32,032 bases of DNA from JBDTVS01 sp040007095 (GTDB lineage Bacteria; Acidobacteriota; Vicinamibacteria; Vicinamibacterales; CAVVIG01). Location of the stretch: NCBI GenBank assembly GCA_040007095.1, contig JBDTVS010000087.1, positions 1 through 32,032 of the forward strand. The letters are read 5' to 3'. Of this stretch, positions 1 to 8,699 are shown piece by piece; the stretch's first letter is position 1, and each line of letters opens with the position of its first letter. Below the pieces are notes generated by a model, which saw only the letters and a program-made list of their open reading frames with translations, was not told the origin of the DNA and searched no databases. Both the position numbers and the translations under genes were made by a program.

Positions 1-184
1 GATGCCCCGCCCGGAAGACGTCCTAAAGCGTCGGACGCAGGACACTAGGCTCCCAGCATCGCCCTCGTAAGTCGCCGTCGCCAGTCGTCAGTCTCCGGTC
101 ACTCCTGGAGACTGACGATTGAGTGCGGCTGCCTGCACGCAATGTCGTTGACATCTTCCCGTTTTTGGTCAAACTGGAGGGCGC
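1..184. other. Upstream region of the first gene
   Basis: This short leader holds no gene that I can support. It contains a strong hairpin at 85-118 (listed separately). A TTGACA hexamer lies at 148-153, but no acceptable -10 box follows at 16-18 bp, so I do not call a promoter. A GGAGG ribosome-binding site at 176-180 serves the TTG start at 185. The gene to the left lies outside the window. Confidence 0.6.
85..118. repeat. 12-bp perfect inverted repeat (hairpin)
   Basis: Positions 85-96 (TCGTCAGTCTCC) are perfectly complementary to 107-118, leaving a 10-nt loop. No T-run follows on either strand, so it is not a canonical intrinsic terminator. It could end an upstream transcript, be a REP-like element, or sit in the leader of the cytochrome operon. 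The structure is seen directly; the role is unknown. Confidence 0.7.
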
Positions 185-2677
185 TTGCGAAGGGCCGTTC
201 TCCTAGGCTGGTTCGCGTTGACGGCGGTCGCTGCCGGGCATCTGCATGCTCAGGCGCCGCGGTCAGGGGGCGTCAGCCCGCTCAAGCAGGAGCCGGGTGT
301 CTCCGTGCAGAGCGCGCCACCGGCCCGGGCCCTTCTCGATCGATACTGCGTCACCTGCCACAACGCCAGACTGAAAACCGCCGGTCTTCTGCTCGACCAA
401 CTGGACGCCGACCACCTCGGCGCCAACCGGGAGGTCTGGGAACGAGTGGCGCGGAAGCTGCGCACTCGCGAGATGCCGCCGCCCGCGGCACCCCGGCCGG
501 ATGAAGCCACCTACGGTCGCGTGGTGTCCTCGCTCGAAGCGGCGCTCGACGCCGCCGCCGAGGCCTCACCGCATCCTGGACGTGTCCCGGTCCACCGGCT
601 GAACCGGACCGAGTATGCCAACGCCGTGCGCGACCTGCTGGCGCTCGAAGTCGATGGGCGGTCGCTGCTGCCGAGCGACGGCCCGGATCCGTATGGCTTC
701 GACAACGTCGCCAGCATTCTGACGGTGTCGCCATCGCTGATCGAGAGCTACATGACCGCGGCGTCGACCGTCAGCCGGCTGGCCGTCGGCGATCCCGCGA
801 TCAATCCGGTGGTCGACACCTTCAAGGCGCCCACGGCGCTCGTGCAGGACGATCGAATCAGCGAGCGCCAGGGGTTCGGGTCGCGGGGCGGCATGGCGAT
901 TCGCTACCAGTTCCCTCTCGACGGCGAGTACACCATCAAGGTGGTGCTCAAGCGCCAGTTGTATCTCTATCTTGTCGGGATGGGCGAACCGCACCAAATC
1001 GATCTGCGGTTGGACGGCGCTCTGCTGAAGCGCTTTACCGTCGGCGGCGAAGGCGCCGGCATGACGGCCCCGGAGAGCTTCGCCGGGAACACCCAGGGCG
1101 ATCCGGCGTGGGAAGTGTACATGCACACGGCGGACGCCGGGCTCGAGGTGCGTGTGCCGGTGAAGGCGGGCGCCCGCGAGGTCAGCGCGTCTTTTGTCCG
1201 GAAGTACTGGGCCCCCGAGGGCGTGCTGCAACCGCCACAGCGTGGGTTCGCCCGCACCACCAACGAGCTGTACTTCGGCGATCCATCGGTCGACTCGGTG
1301 CTGATCGGCGGGCCCTACCGGGGTGTCCCGGCGGCCGACACGCCGAGTCGCCGCAAGATTTTCATCTGCCGGCCGGGCGCCAACAGCGCCGACGAAGCCT
1401 GTGCCAAACGGATTCTTTCAACGCTGGCCCGCCGCGCCTACCGTCGCCCGGTCACCGACCGCGAGATCCAGACCCTCCTCACGTTCTACAAGGCCGGCCG
1501 TGCCGAGGGAGGGTTCGACGCCGGGATTCAACGCGGACTCCGACGCATTCTGGCCGCGCCCGGCTTTCTATTCCGAGTCGAACGCGAGCCGGCACAAGTC
1601 GCGCCGGGCACGCCCTATCGTCTCGAAGCGCTCGACCTCGCGTCGCGGCTGTCGTTCTTTCTCTGGAGCAGCGTGCCGGACGAGGAGTTGCTGGACGCGG
1701 CGGTCCGAGGCACTCTCGACACACCCGCGGTACTGGAACGGCAGGTCCGGCGCATGCTCGGCGATCCGCGTGCGCAGTCGCTCGTCGACAATTTCGCCAA
1801 CCAGTGGCTCAAGCTCGGCAAGCTTGCCGGCGTGGTGCCGGATGTGGACGAGTTCCCGGACTTCGACGAGAACCTGCGGGAGGCGATGCAGCAGGAGACG
1901 CGGCTGTTCATCGCCAGCCACCTTCAGGAAGACCGCAGCGTGACGGATCTGCTTTCTGCGAACGACACCTTCGTGAACGAACGGCTCGCGCGGCACTATC
2001 AGATTCCCAACGTCTACGGCAGTCGCTTCCGGCGCGTGGCGTTCGACGATGGGAGACGCGGCGGGCTGCTCGGTCAAGCCAGTATCTTGACGGTCACGTC
2101 GTATCCGAACCGGACATCGCCCGTCCTGCGCGGTCGGTGGCTGCTCGACAACATGCTCGGGGCGCCGCCGCCCGCGCCGCCGCCGGATGTCCCGGCGCTC
2201 AAGGAGAACGGCGCGAACGAAGCACCCCGCTCGGTGCGCGAACGCCTCGAAGCGCACCGCAAGAACCCGAGCTGCGCCGTCTGCCACGTGCGAATGGATC
2301 CGCTGGGTTTCTCGCTCGAGAATTTTGATGCGCTGGGCAAATGGCGAGTCGCGAGCGACGGTGCGGCCATCGACGCGGCTGCCTCACTCCCAGACGGCAG
2401 TCGGTTTGAAGGCGTGGCCGGATTGCGGGCGCTCCTTTTGAGCCACCGCGAGGATTTCATCCGCACGTTCACGGAAAAGCTCCTGTCCTACGCGATCGGC
2501 CGCGGTCTCGATTCCGACGACCTACCGGCCGTTCGCAAGATCGCGCGGGACGCGGCGCCCGACGGCCACCGCTGGTCGTCCATCATCACGGGGATCGTCA
2601 AGAGCGCTCCGTTCAGCATGAGTACCAGCGCGCAGGAGCCGTCCGGTGCGGTCGTCCCTACCCAGGCCCGGCAATGA
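185..2677 (+). CDS. Secreted DUF1592/DUF1588/DUF1587-family protein with two c-type haem motifs
   Basis: This is an 830-residue exported protein of the family first described in Planctomycetes (PSCyt1, PSD3, PSD5, PSD4, PSCyt3, PSD2 domains). A hydrophobic signal peptide occupies about residues 1-23. The first haem-binding motif is CVTCH at 55-59. The DUF1587-like segment begins near VHRLNRTEYANAVRDLL (about 136). DUF1595-like and DUF1592-like regions follow at about 403-605. The DUF1588-like region carries a second motif, CAVCH, at 697-701, and the C-terminus (about 735-815) resembles DUF1585. The start is a TTG at 185, chosen because GGAGG ends 4 nt before it and the signal peptide begins there. 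It is the first gene of a three-gene set with a DUF1552 and an ankyrin protein, the usual partners of this family. Electron transfer in the periplasm is likely from the haem motifs, but substrate and reaction are unknown. Confidence 0.92.
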   Translation: MRRAVLLGWFALTAVAAGHLHAQAPRSGGVSPLKQEPGVSVQSAPPARALLDRYCVTCHNARLKTAGLLLDQLDADHLGANREVWERVARKLRTREMPPPAAPRPDEATYGRVVSSLEAALDAAAEASPHPGRVPVHRLNRTEYANAVRDLLALEVDGRSLLPSDGPDPYGFDNVASILTVSPSLIESYMTAASTVSRLAVGDPAINPVVDTFKAPTALVQDDRISERQGFGSRGGMAIRYQFPLDGEYTIKVVLKRQLYLYLVGMGEPHQIDLRLDGALLKRFTVGGEGAGMTAPESFAGNTQGDPAWEVYMHTADAGLEVRVPVKAGAREVSASFVRKYWAPEGVLQPPQRGFARTTNELYFGDPSVDSVLIGGPYRGVPAADTPSRRKIFICRPGANSADEACAKRILSTLARRAYRRPVTDREIQTLLTFYKAGRAEGGFDAGIQRGLRRILAAPGFLFRVEREPAQVAPGTPYRLEALDLASRLSFFLWSSVPDEELLDAAVRGTLDTPAVLERQVRRMLGDPRAQSLVDNFANQWLKLGKLAGVVPDVDEFPDFDENLREAMQQETRLFIASHLQEDRSVTDLLSANDTFVNERLARHYQIPNVYGSRFRRVAFDDGRRGGLLGQASILTVTSYPNRTSPVLRGRWLLDNMLGAPPPAPPPDVPALKENGANEAPRSVRERLEAHRKNPSCAVCHVRMDPLGFSLENFDALGKWRVASDGAAIDAAASLPDGSRFEGVAGLRALLLSHREDFIRTFTEKLLSYAIGRGLDSDDLPAVRKIARDAAPDGHRWSSIITGIVKSAPFSMSTSAQEPSGAVVPTQARQ

Positions 2678-2690
2678 CAAGGCCACGCAC

Positions 2691-4022
2691 ATGATCATCA
2701 GCAGAAAATCGATCCCTCGTCGTGCAGTGCTCCGCGGTCTTGGCGCGACCTTCGCCCTGCCTCTCCTCGACAGCATGGTGCCGGCGATGACCGCCCTGGC
2801 CCAGACAGCGGCCAAACCGATCAACCGCCTCGGCGTGATGTATCCCGTGAACGGCATGATCATGGAGCAGTGGACGCCGGCCGCCGTCGGCGCGGGGTTC
2901 GAGCTCTCGCCGACGCTGGGAGGGCTGGCGCCGTTTCGGGATCAGCTCCTGGTGCTGAGCGGCTTGGCCTGCGTCCCGACGCCGGGTCGTCCCGGCGGCG
3001 CCCACGCCAAGGCCAGCACGCGATTCCTGACCGATATCTCGCCCCCCACGAGCGAAACCTTCCTGGATGCAGGCGTCTCGATGGACCAGATCGCGGCGAG
3101 GGTCACCGGTGAGCACACCCAGCTCGCGTCCCTCGAGCTGGCGATCGAATCGGGCGAGACGGCGGGCGCCTGCGATGTCGGGTTCGCCTGCGCCTACACG
3201 AACACGATTTCCTGGCGTAGTGCCAATACGCCGCTGCCGACGGAAAACAACCCGCGGGCGGTATTCGAACGCCTGTTCGGCGACAGCGGCAGCACGAATC
3301 CCGCGGCGCGGCGCGCTCGCATCGCGCAGGACAAGAGCGTCCTCGATTCGGTCATCGAAGAGGCGGCAACGCTGAGGGGCGCGCTGGGGCCTGGCGATCG
3401 CGGCAAGCTGGTCGAGTACCTCGACGCCATCCGCGATGTCGAACGCCGCATTCAGAAGGCGGAAGAGCAGAGCAGCCGGGAGCTGCCGACGATCGATCAC
3501 CCGGCGGGAATCCCAGCCACCTACGATGAGCACGTGCGGTTGCTCTGCGACCTGCAGGTGCTGGCCTTCCAGGCCGATCTGACGCGCGTCGTCACCTTCA
3601 TGTTGGGGCGCGAGTTCAGCGGCGTCACCTATCCGCAGATCGGGGTTCCTGATGCGCACCACCCGATCACCCATCATCAACAGGAACCCGAGAAGATCGC
3701 GAAGGTGGCGAAAATCAATGCCTATCACGTCCTGCAGTTCGCCTATCTGCTCGAGAAGCTGAAGTCGACCCCCGATGGCGACGGCTCGCTGCTCGATCAC
3801 GCGATGGTGATCTACGGGACGGGCATGGGCGATTGCAATGCGCACGATCCCCGCAGCATCCCGCTGGTCCTTGCCGGCGGGGGAGCCGGGGAGCTGAAGG
3901 GCGGCCGTCACATCCGTTATCCGAAGGAGACGCCGCTCGCGAATCTGCACCTCACGCTGCTCGACAAGCTCGGGGTTCGCCTCGATCGGATCGGAGACAG
4001 CACCGACCGGCTCGCCTTATGA
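2691..4022 (+). CDS. DUF1552 domain-containing protein, Tat-exported
   Basis: This 443-residue protein has an N-terminal twin-arginine signal (IPRRAVLRGLG, then ALPLLDSM), as is typical of DUF1552 proteins, so it is probably exported folded. Family-like stretches include the GVMYPVNGMIMEQWTP segment soon after the signal and a C-terminal VIYGTGMGDCNAHDP region resembling the sulfatase/DUF1501-like fold. The ATG at 2691 is preferred over an in-frame ATG at 2646 because the Tat signal starts there and the upstream one would overlap the preceding gene; AAGG at 2679-2682 may be the ribosome-binding site. It lies 13 bp after the DUF1592 gene and overlaps the ankyrin gene at an ATGA. DUF1592 and DUF1552 genes are adjacent in many genomes, so a joint periplasmic function is likely. 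No biochemical role is established to my knowledge. Confidence 0.92.
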   Translation: MIISRKSIPRRAVLRGLGATFALPLLDSMVPAMTALAQTAAKPINRLGVMYPVNGMIMEQWTPAAVGAGFELSPTLGGLAPFRDQLLVLSGLACVPTPGRPGGAHAKASTRFLTDISPPTSETFLDAGVSMDQIAARVTGEHTQLASLELAIESGETAGACDVGFACAYTNTISWRSANTPLPTENNPRAVFERLFGDSGSTNPAARRARIAQDKSVLDSVIEEAATLRGALGPGDRGKLVEYLDAIRDVERRIQKAEEQSSRELPTIDHPAGIPATYDEHVRLLCDLQVLAFQADLTRVVTFMLGREFSGVTYPQIGVPDAHHPITHHQQEPEKIAKVAKINAYHVLQFAYLLEKLKSTPDGDGSLLDHAMVIYGTGMGDCNAHDPRSIPLVLAGGGAGELKGGRHIRYPKETPLANLHLTLLDKLGVRLDRIGDSTDRLAL

Positions 4023-5533
4023 AATCTGCGTGGCGCCCGGCGATCGTGTCCCGGGTCTACCGCCGGCATCTCGCGGCCGTCGCGGTCGCGCTGGCATGGT
4101 CGATCCCCGTGTACGCCGCGGGCGATTTGCGTGTGATCGAGGCGGTCAAGAGCCGCCGGACCGACACGGTGCGGGCGCTCTTGACGCAACACGTCGACGT
4201 GAACACGACGCAAGCCGACGGGGCCACGGCGCTTCACTGGGCTGCTCATTTCGACGACCTCGGCACGGCCGATACGTTGATTCGTGCCGGCGCGCGCGTC
4301 AGCGCGGCCGACGATACCGGGGTCACGCCGCTCTATCTGGCCTGCACGAACCGCAGTCGCGCCATGGTCGAGAAGCTGCTCTCGGCGGGTGCGAATCCGA
4401 ACGCCGTCCTGACCAACGGTGAGACGGCGCTCATGACGTGCGCGCGCACCGGCGAGGCTGGCGCCGTGCGGGCGCTGTTGGCACAGGGCGCCGACGTGAA
4501 TGCGAAGGAGCCGTCTCACGATCAGACGGCCCTGATGTGGGCCGCGGCGGAAAAGCACTCCGCCGTCGTCGCCGCCTTACTGGAGCACCGGGCGGATGTG
4601 CGGGCCCGTTCGCGCGTCTACACGCAGACGGTCACCAGCGAGGTCACGCAACGCGCGGGACGTGAAGCTTTGAACTACGCGGTGCCTCGCGGCGGGAGCA
4701 CGCCGTTGCTGTTTGCGGCCCGCTCCGGCGACGTCGAGTCCGCGCGCCTTCTGCTCGCCGCTGGCGCCGCCGTCGATGATGCGCTGCCAACCGGGATGAC
4801 CGCTCTCGTGGAGGCGGCGCACAGCGGCCACCAGGCGGTCGGCATCCTGCTGCTGGAGAAGGGCGCCGACCCCAACGCCGCGAAAGTCGGCTACACCGCG
4901 CTTCACGCCGCAGTTCTGACGAGCAGCCTAGACCTCGTGAACGCGCTGCTCGCGCACCACGCGAACCCGAACGCCCAATTGACCGAGGGCACGCCGGTCA
5001 GGCGCAATAGCGAAGACTTCGAGTTGCCGGCCACGCTGATCGGCGCGACACCCTATCTTCTCGCGGCCAAGTTCCTCGAGCCCGACGCGATGCGCACGCT
5101 GGCGGCCGCCGGTGCGGATACCCGGCTGCCGATGAAGACCGGCGAATCGCCGCTCATGGCCGCCGCAGGCGTGGGCACCAACGCGGTGTTGGATCGTCGG
5201 GGCGTCAGCCTGCTCGACGGCGGTAGAGTTGAGCCCGAGAGTCGCGTCCTCGAAACCGTGGCTGCTGCGATTGCGCTCGGCGGCGACGTCAACGCGGTCA
5301 ACGAGGCGGGCGATACCGCCTTGCACGGCGCGGCGCTGCTCGGCTACGACCGCGTGATTCAGTTGCTGGTGGACAGCGGCGCGCAGCCAAGCGTCCGCAA
5401 CAAGCGCGGACAATCCCCGCTGACGCTGGCGGCAGCGAAGAAAAACGAAGCCGCCAGAGCCCCGGATCGCTCGGCCCGGACGGCGCAGCAGAGCACGGCG
5501 GATCTGCTCATCAAGCTCGGCGCGGTCGAGTAG
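4019..5533 (+). CDS. Secreted ankyrin-repeat protein
   Basis: This 504-residue protein has a probable signal peptide at about residues 17-35 (hydrophobic, ending VYAAG). About ten ankyrin repeats follow, with recurring TALHWAA, TPLYLAC, TALMTCA, TALMWAA, TPLLFAA, TALVEAA, TALHAAV, TALHGAA and SPLTLAA turns. The start ATG overlaps the DUF1552 stop codon (ATGA at 4019-4022), which implies translational coupling. The reading frame is open further upstream, but that extension would lie inside the DUF1552 gene and lacks the signal peptide. Ankyrin arrays bind proteins, so a scaffold role for the two preceding periplasmic proteins is a reasonable inference. A non-repeat insert near residues 320-335 (GTPVRRNSEDFELP) could be a specificity loop. 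Confidence 0.9.
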   Translation: MKSAWRPAIVSRVYRRHLAAVAVALAWSIPVYAAGDLRVIEAVKSRRTDTVRALLTQHVDVNTTQADGATALHWAAHFDDLGTADTLIRAGARVSAADDTGVTPLYLACTNRSRAMVEKLLSAGANPNAVLTNGETALMTCARTGEAGAVRALLAQGADVNAKEPSHDQTALMWAAAEKHSAVVAALLEHRADVRARSRVYTQTVTSEVTQRAGREALNYAVPRGGSTPLLFAARSGDVESARLLLAAGAAVDDALPTGMTALVEAAHSGHQAVGILLLEKGADPNAAKVGYTALHAAVLTSSLDLVNALLAHHANPNAQLTEGTPVRRNSEDFELPATLIGATPYLLAAKFLEPDAMRTLAAAGADTRLPMKTGESPLMAAAGVGTNAVLDRRGVSLLDGGRVEPESRVLETVAAAIALGGDVNAVNEAGDTALHGAALLGYDRVIQLLVDSGAQPSVRNKRGQSPLTLAAAKKNEAARAPDRSARTAQQSTADLLIKLGAVE

Positions 5534-5883
5534 CGCCTCGTTGATCAAGTCTGCCGCCATAAACCTGCCTCTCCGAAGACTGTGGCTGTCTCCTTTTGCA
5601 CACGCGAAGACTGAGAAATGAGCTCTACTTAAGAGTAGACTTCCCACGGGTACCGCGAACCCGAACACCCGGGAAATCCCGTGTCGCGCGTGCTCGACCT
5701 CTACCGGCGGACCTTCAACTGATAACTCGGGGGGATCGCCGTCATCGGACCGCCGCCGGCGTCGTGCCGTCGCGGTGGCCGGCATCGACAGACCTGGACC
5801 TCGGTGCGGTCCAGCATCCCAACCGTCGCAACTATTGCTTCGACCACCGGGTTCGGAGCATTCACGTGATCAGAGGCGCAACG
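5534..5883. other. 350-bp intergenic region
   Basis: I see no supported gene here. A small palindromic hairpin (TCTACT, loop TAAG, AGTAGA) lies at 5634-5649. The 9-mer CGAAGACTG occurs twice between about 5572 and 5613. An open frame runs upstream from the transglutaminase gene to 5596, but its composition is not protein-like. An AGAGG at 5872-5876 is the ribosome-binding site for the gene at 5884. A promoter for the transglutaminase pair is expected here, but I could not identify convincing -35/-10 boxes. Confidence 0.5.
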
Positions 5884-6768
5884 ATGTCGAACAACCCCCT
5901 GACGGCCATGCAGATCAGCGTCGGCTACGAGCTGATCTACGACTTTCCGCAACCCACGCCGATGGTGCTGATGCTGCACGTCCATCACACGCGCGCCAAC
6001 GACATTGTCGTTCCCGACGTGATGACCGTGGAGCCGGCCGTATTGCAGACCCCCTACCGCGATGGTTTTGGCAACTGGTGCACCCGGATTCTGGCGCCAG
6101 CGGGCCGTTTGCGGCTGTCCGCCACTGCAGTGCTGAACGACACAGGCGAGCCCGATGCGGTCACGACCTCGGAGTATCAGCACGCCGTGGAAGATCTGCC
6201 CGACGACACGATGGTGTTTCTGCTCGGGAGCCGATATTGCGAGACCGATCGGCTGACCGGCATCGCGTGGGACCTGTTTGGCAACTCGGCCCCAGGCGCG
6301 CGTCGCGTCCAGGCCATCTGCGACTATGTGCATCACCATATCGCGTTCAGCTACCAGGACGCGCGACCGACGAGAACGGCGTGGGAGGCGCTCCAGGAAG
6401 GCAAAGGGGTATGCCGCGATTATGCCCATCTCGCAGTTGCGTTCTGCCGGTGCATGAACATTCCCGCCCGCTATTGCACGGGGTATCTCGGCGATATCCG
6501 CATTCCGCCCTCCTCGGCGCCGATGGACTTCGCCGGCTGGTTCGAGGCGTATATCGGAGGGCGATGGCATACGTTTGACCCCCGAAACAATACGCCGCGG
6601 ATAGGCAGGGTGCTCATCGCCCGTGGACGCGATGCGACCGATGTGGCGATCAGCAATACGTTCGGCCCCAACACCCTCGCGGGCTTCACCGTCTGGGCGA
6701 ATGAGCTCCGCAGCCCTGTCGAAAGCGCGGGATTCGGCACCTCGGCCGGATCTTCATGCGCCTTCTGA
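5884..6768 (+). CDS. Transglutaminase-like cysteine protease family protein (first of pair)
   Basis: This 294-residue protein belongs to the bacterial transglutaminase-like family (COG1305 type). It has an N-terminal beta-rich domain at about 1-120 and a papain-like catalytic core. The nucleophile is Cys177 in GKGVCRDYAHL, the histidine is His229 in RWHTFD and the aspartate is Asp232. The ATG at 5884 has AGAGG 7 nt upstream, and the protein begins with the family's usual beta strand (VGYELIYDFPQPTPMVL). The gene overlaps the next transglutaminase gene by 13 bp, so they are probably co-transcribed and coupled. No signal peptide is visible, so it is likely cytoplasmic. Families of this kind hydrolyse or transfer amide bonds. 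With the ATP-grasp and alpha-E genes converging from the other side, it probably processes or attaches a small peptide; the substrate is unknown. Confidence 0.88.
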   Translation: MSNNPLTAMQISVGYELIYDFPQPTPMVLMLHVHHTRANDIVVPDVMTVEPAVLQTPYRDGFGNWCTRILAPAGRLRLSATAVLNDTGEPDAVTTSEYQHAVEDLPDDTMVFLLGSRYCETDRLTGIAWDLFGNSAPGARRVQAICDYVHHHIAFSYQDARPTRTAWEALQEGKGVCRDYAHLAVAFCRCMNIPARYCTGYLGDIRIPPSSAPMDFAGWFEAYIGGRWHTFDPRNNTPRIGRVLIARGRDATDVAISNTFGPNTLAGFTVWANELRSPVESAGFGTSAGSSCAF

Positions 6769-7679
6769 CCGTCCGGCACGTCACCATCTACCGGTATTCG
6801 GAACCGGTGCGATTTGGCGAACATCGCATGATGTTCCGACCACGTGAGAGTCAGGATCTCCGGCTCGTCAATACCAAGCTCGACATCCTGCCGCGCCCAT
6901 CGAAGCTCCGGTGGCTTCACGATGTGTTCGACAATTCGGTCGCGATCGCGACCTTTGATGAAATGGCGTCCGAGCTTCGTTTCGAGAGCACGGTCACCCT
7001 CGAGCACGAAGAGACGGTGTTGCTCGAGTATGCGCTCGAGACCGCGGCCCGCACCTACCCTTTTCAATATTCGGACGACGATCGGCCGGATCTGATCCGC
7101 GCCATCGCCCGCCAATATCCGTCGGACGACCTCGGGCCGTGGACGGCGCGGTTCCTGAAGGCGCCCGGACCGACGGCCACGATGACGCTGCTCCGCTCGA
7201 TGACACGGAGCATCAAGGAAGAGCTGAAATATCTGCGGCGGACTGAAAAGGGTGTTCAGAGCCCGGGGGAGACGCTGCGGCGCGGCAGCGGAAGCTGCCG
7301 GGACTTCGCGGTGCTGATGATGGAGAGCGTGCGGTCACTCGGCCTGGCCGCGCGATTCGTCAGCGGGTACATCTACGTCCCGCCGTTAAATGCCTCCGAC
7401 GCGGTCGGTGGAGGAGCGACGCACGGCTGGATGCAGGCGTATCTGCCGGGAGCAGGCTGGGTGGACTTCGACCCCACCAACAGCATCGTCGGGAATCGCA
7501 ACCTGATTCGCGTGGCGGTGGCGTGGGACCAGCGCAACGCGCTGCCGCTGTGGGGCACGTTCTCCGGCTCGGGCTCGTCGTTTCGCGGCATGCACGTCGA
7601 TGTGAGCGTTGTCGAAGAGACTGTGCCTGGTGGTGAGACTGCCGTTCCGACGTCCGCCGCCAATCCGCTACCCGCCTGA
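6756..7679 (+). CDS. Transglutaminase-like cysteine protease family protein (second of pair)
   Basis: This 307-residue protein is a second, divergent transglutaminase-like protein. The N-terminal domain (MRLLTVRHVTIYRYSEPVRF...) is the Bact_transglu_N type. Catalytic residues are Cys181 in GSGSCRDFAVLMMES and His223 in ATHGWMQAYLPG, followed by an aspartate in WVDFDPTN. All three are present, so the enzyme should be active. The ATG at 6756 lies 13 bp inside the preceding gene, and no alternative start would preserve the N-terminal strand. It ends 21 bp from the stop of the convergent alpha-E gene. Alpha-E, ATP-grasp and transglutaminase families are known from comparative genomics to cluster and are proposed to make a modified peptide. 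It differs from its neighbour in the strength of its N-terminal domain match and may have a different partner. Confidence 0.9.
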   Translation: MRLLTVRHVTIYRYSEPVRFGEHRMMFRPRESQDLRLVNTKLDILPRPSKLRWLHDVFDNSVAIATFDEMASELRFESTVTLEHEETVLLEYALETAARTYPFQYSDDDRPDLIRAIARQYPSDDLGPWTARFLKAPGPTATMTLLRSMTRSIKEELKYLRRTEKGVQSPGETLRRGSGSCRDFAVLMMESVRSLGLAARFVSGYIYVPPLNASDAVGGGATHGWMQAYLPGAGWVDFDPTNSIVGNRNLIRVAVAWDQRNALPLWGTFSGSGSSFRGMHVDVSVVEETVPGGETAVPTSAANPLPA

Positions 7680-7700
7680 CACTCGAATCGCCCCCGCCCT

Positions 7701-8699
7701 TCACACCGGGAATGGCGGGGCGGCCGTTCTTCCCCTCGGCTTCTTTCGCACCGGTGGCGCGCTGCGGGCCGCGAAGAACGTCTCGGAAATTCCGGTGCCG
7801 ACCTGATTCACCCTGTTTTGCAGGCGATCGAGGTACTCGTGCAACCCCGCCGAGATGATCGTTTCGACGCGGGCGTAGGCGAGCTCGGAGCAGAGCTCCC
7901 CGAGTAGCCGTTCGACCTGATACCGGAAGATGCCGGTCGGCGTCCCTGAAATCGCGTGTACCGCCTCGCGCGCCCGCACGAGGCAGTATCGGATGCCGCG
8001 CGGGAACTCGTTCTCGAACAGCAGGAACTCGACGACCCGCTCGGGCGCGATGCGCCCGTGCGCCTTCCGGTACATCTCGAATGCGCTGGTGGATCGCAGC
8101 ACCGCGGCCCACTGAATGTCGTCGGCGGTCGTGCCCACGTCAGCCGCGCTGGGCAGCAGCAGGAAGTACTTGACGTCGAGGATGCGGGACGTCTTGTCGG
8201 CGCGCTCCAGCATCCGCCCCAGCCGGCAGAAATGCCAGCCCTCGTTGTGGGTCATCGTGGCGTTGGTCACGCCGGTGAACAGATGACTGGCCATCTTGAC
8301 CGACCCGAACAGCTCCTGCGGGTCGGTTTGGGTCTCGGCGTCGACGGAATTCACCATCAGGTAGAACTCGTTGAGCTTCTCCCACATCTCAGACGAGATG
8401 ACTTCACGCACGGATCGGGCGTTCTCGCGTGCGGCTCGCAGGCAGGAGCGGATCGAGTTGACGTTCTCTTGATCGAAGGTGAGGAATTGGATGACGTTCT
8501 GCTGCGTGGCAGCGCCGTACCGTTCGGCGAATTCGGCGGCATCGCCCGTGGTCTCGATCAGCGGTTGCCACTGCTGGGCGGCGTCGACCGGCGAATCGAG
8601 CATCAGGTTGAGATTGACTTCGATGAACCGCGCGACGTTTTCCGCCCGCTCGACGTAGCGGCTCATCCAGTAGATCGAATCGGCGACTCGCGCGAGCAT
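7701..8699 (-). CDS. Alpha-E domain-containing protein (DUF403)
   Basis: This 332-residue protein is almost entirely alpha-helical and starts with the family hallmark MLARVADSIYWMSRYVERAENVARFIEVN. A second helical repeat begins around FCRLGRMLERADKTSRILDVKYF. The conserved pattern of Glu/Arg within ERAEN and ERADK helices is intact. The ATG shares one base with the TGA of the upstream ATP-grasp gene (TGATG at 8697-8701), a strong sign of translational coupling. Alpha-E proteins nearly always accompany circularly permuted ATP-grasp proteins and transglutaminases, and are thought to work with them in a peptide-ligation pathway. The direct reaction is not known. The C-terminal tail is basic and low in complexity (RKKPRGRTAAPP). 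Confidence 0.92.
   Translation of the reverse strand: MLARVADSIYWMSRYVERAENVARFIEVNLNLMLDSPVDAAQQWQPLIETTGDAAEFAERYGAATQQNVIQFLTFDQENVNSIRSCLRAARENARSVREVISSEMWEKLNEFYLMVNSVDAETQTDPQELFGSVKMASHLFTGVTNATMTHNEGWHFCRLGRMLERADKTSRILDVKYFLLLPSAADVGTTADDIQWAAVLRSTSAFEMYRKAHGRIAPERVVEFLLFENEFPRGIRYCLVRAREAVHAISGTPTGIFRYQVERLLGELCSELAYARVETIISAGLHEYLDRLQNRVNQVGTGISETFFAARSAPPVRKKPRGRTAAPPFPV

Noticed and set aside
148..176. TTGACA as the -35 box of a promoter for the first gene
   Set aside because: No -10-like hexamer at 16-18 bp spacing.
2658..3950. Long minus-strand open frame of 430 codons opposite the DUF1552 gene
   Set aside because: It is a GC-rich shadow of a clear gene and has no family resemblance.
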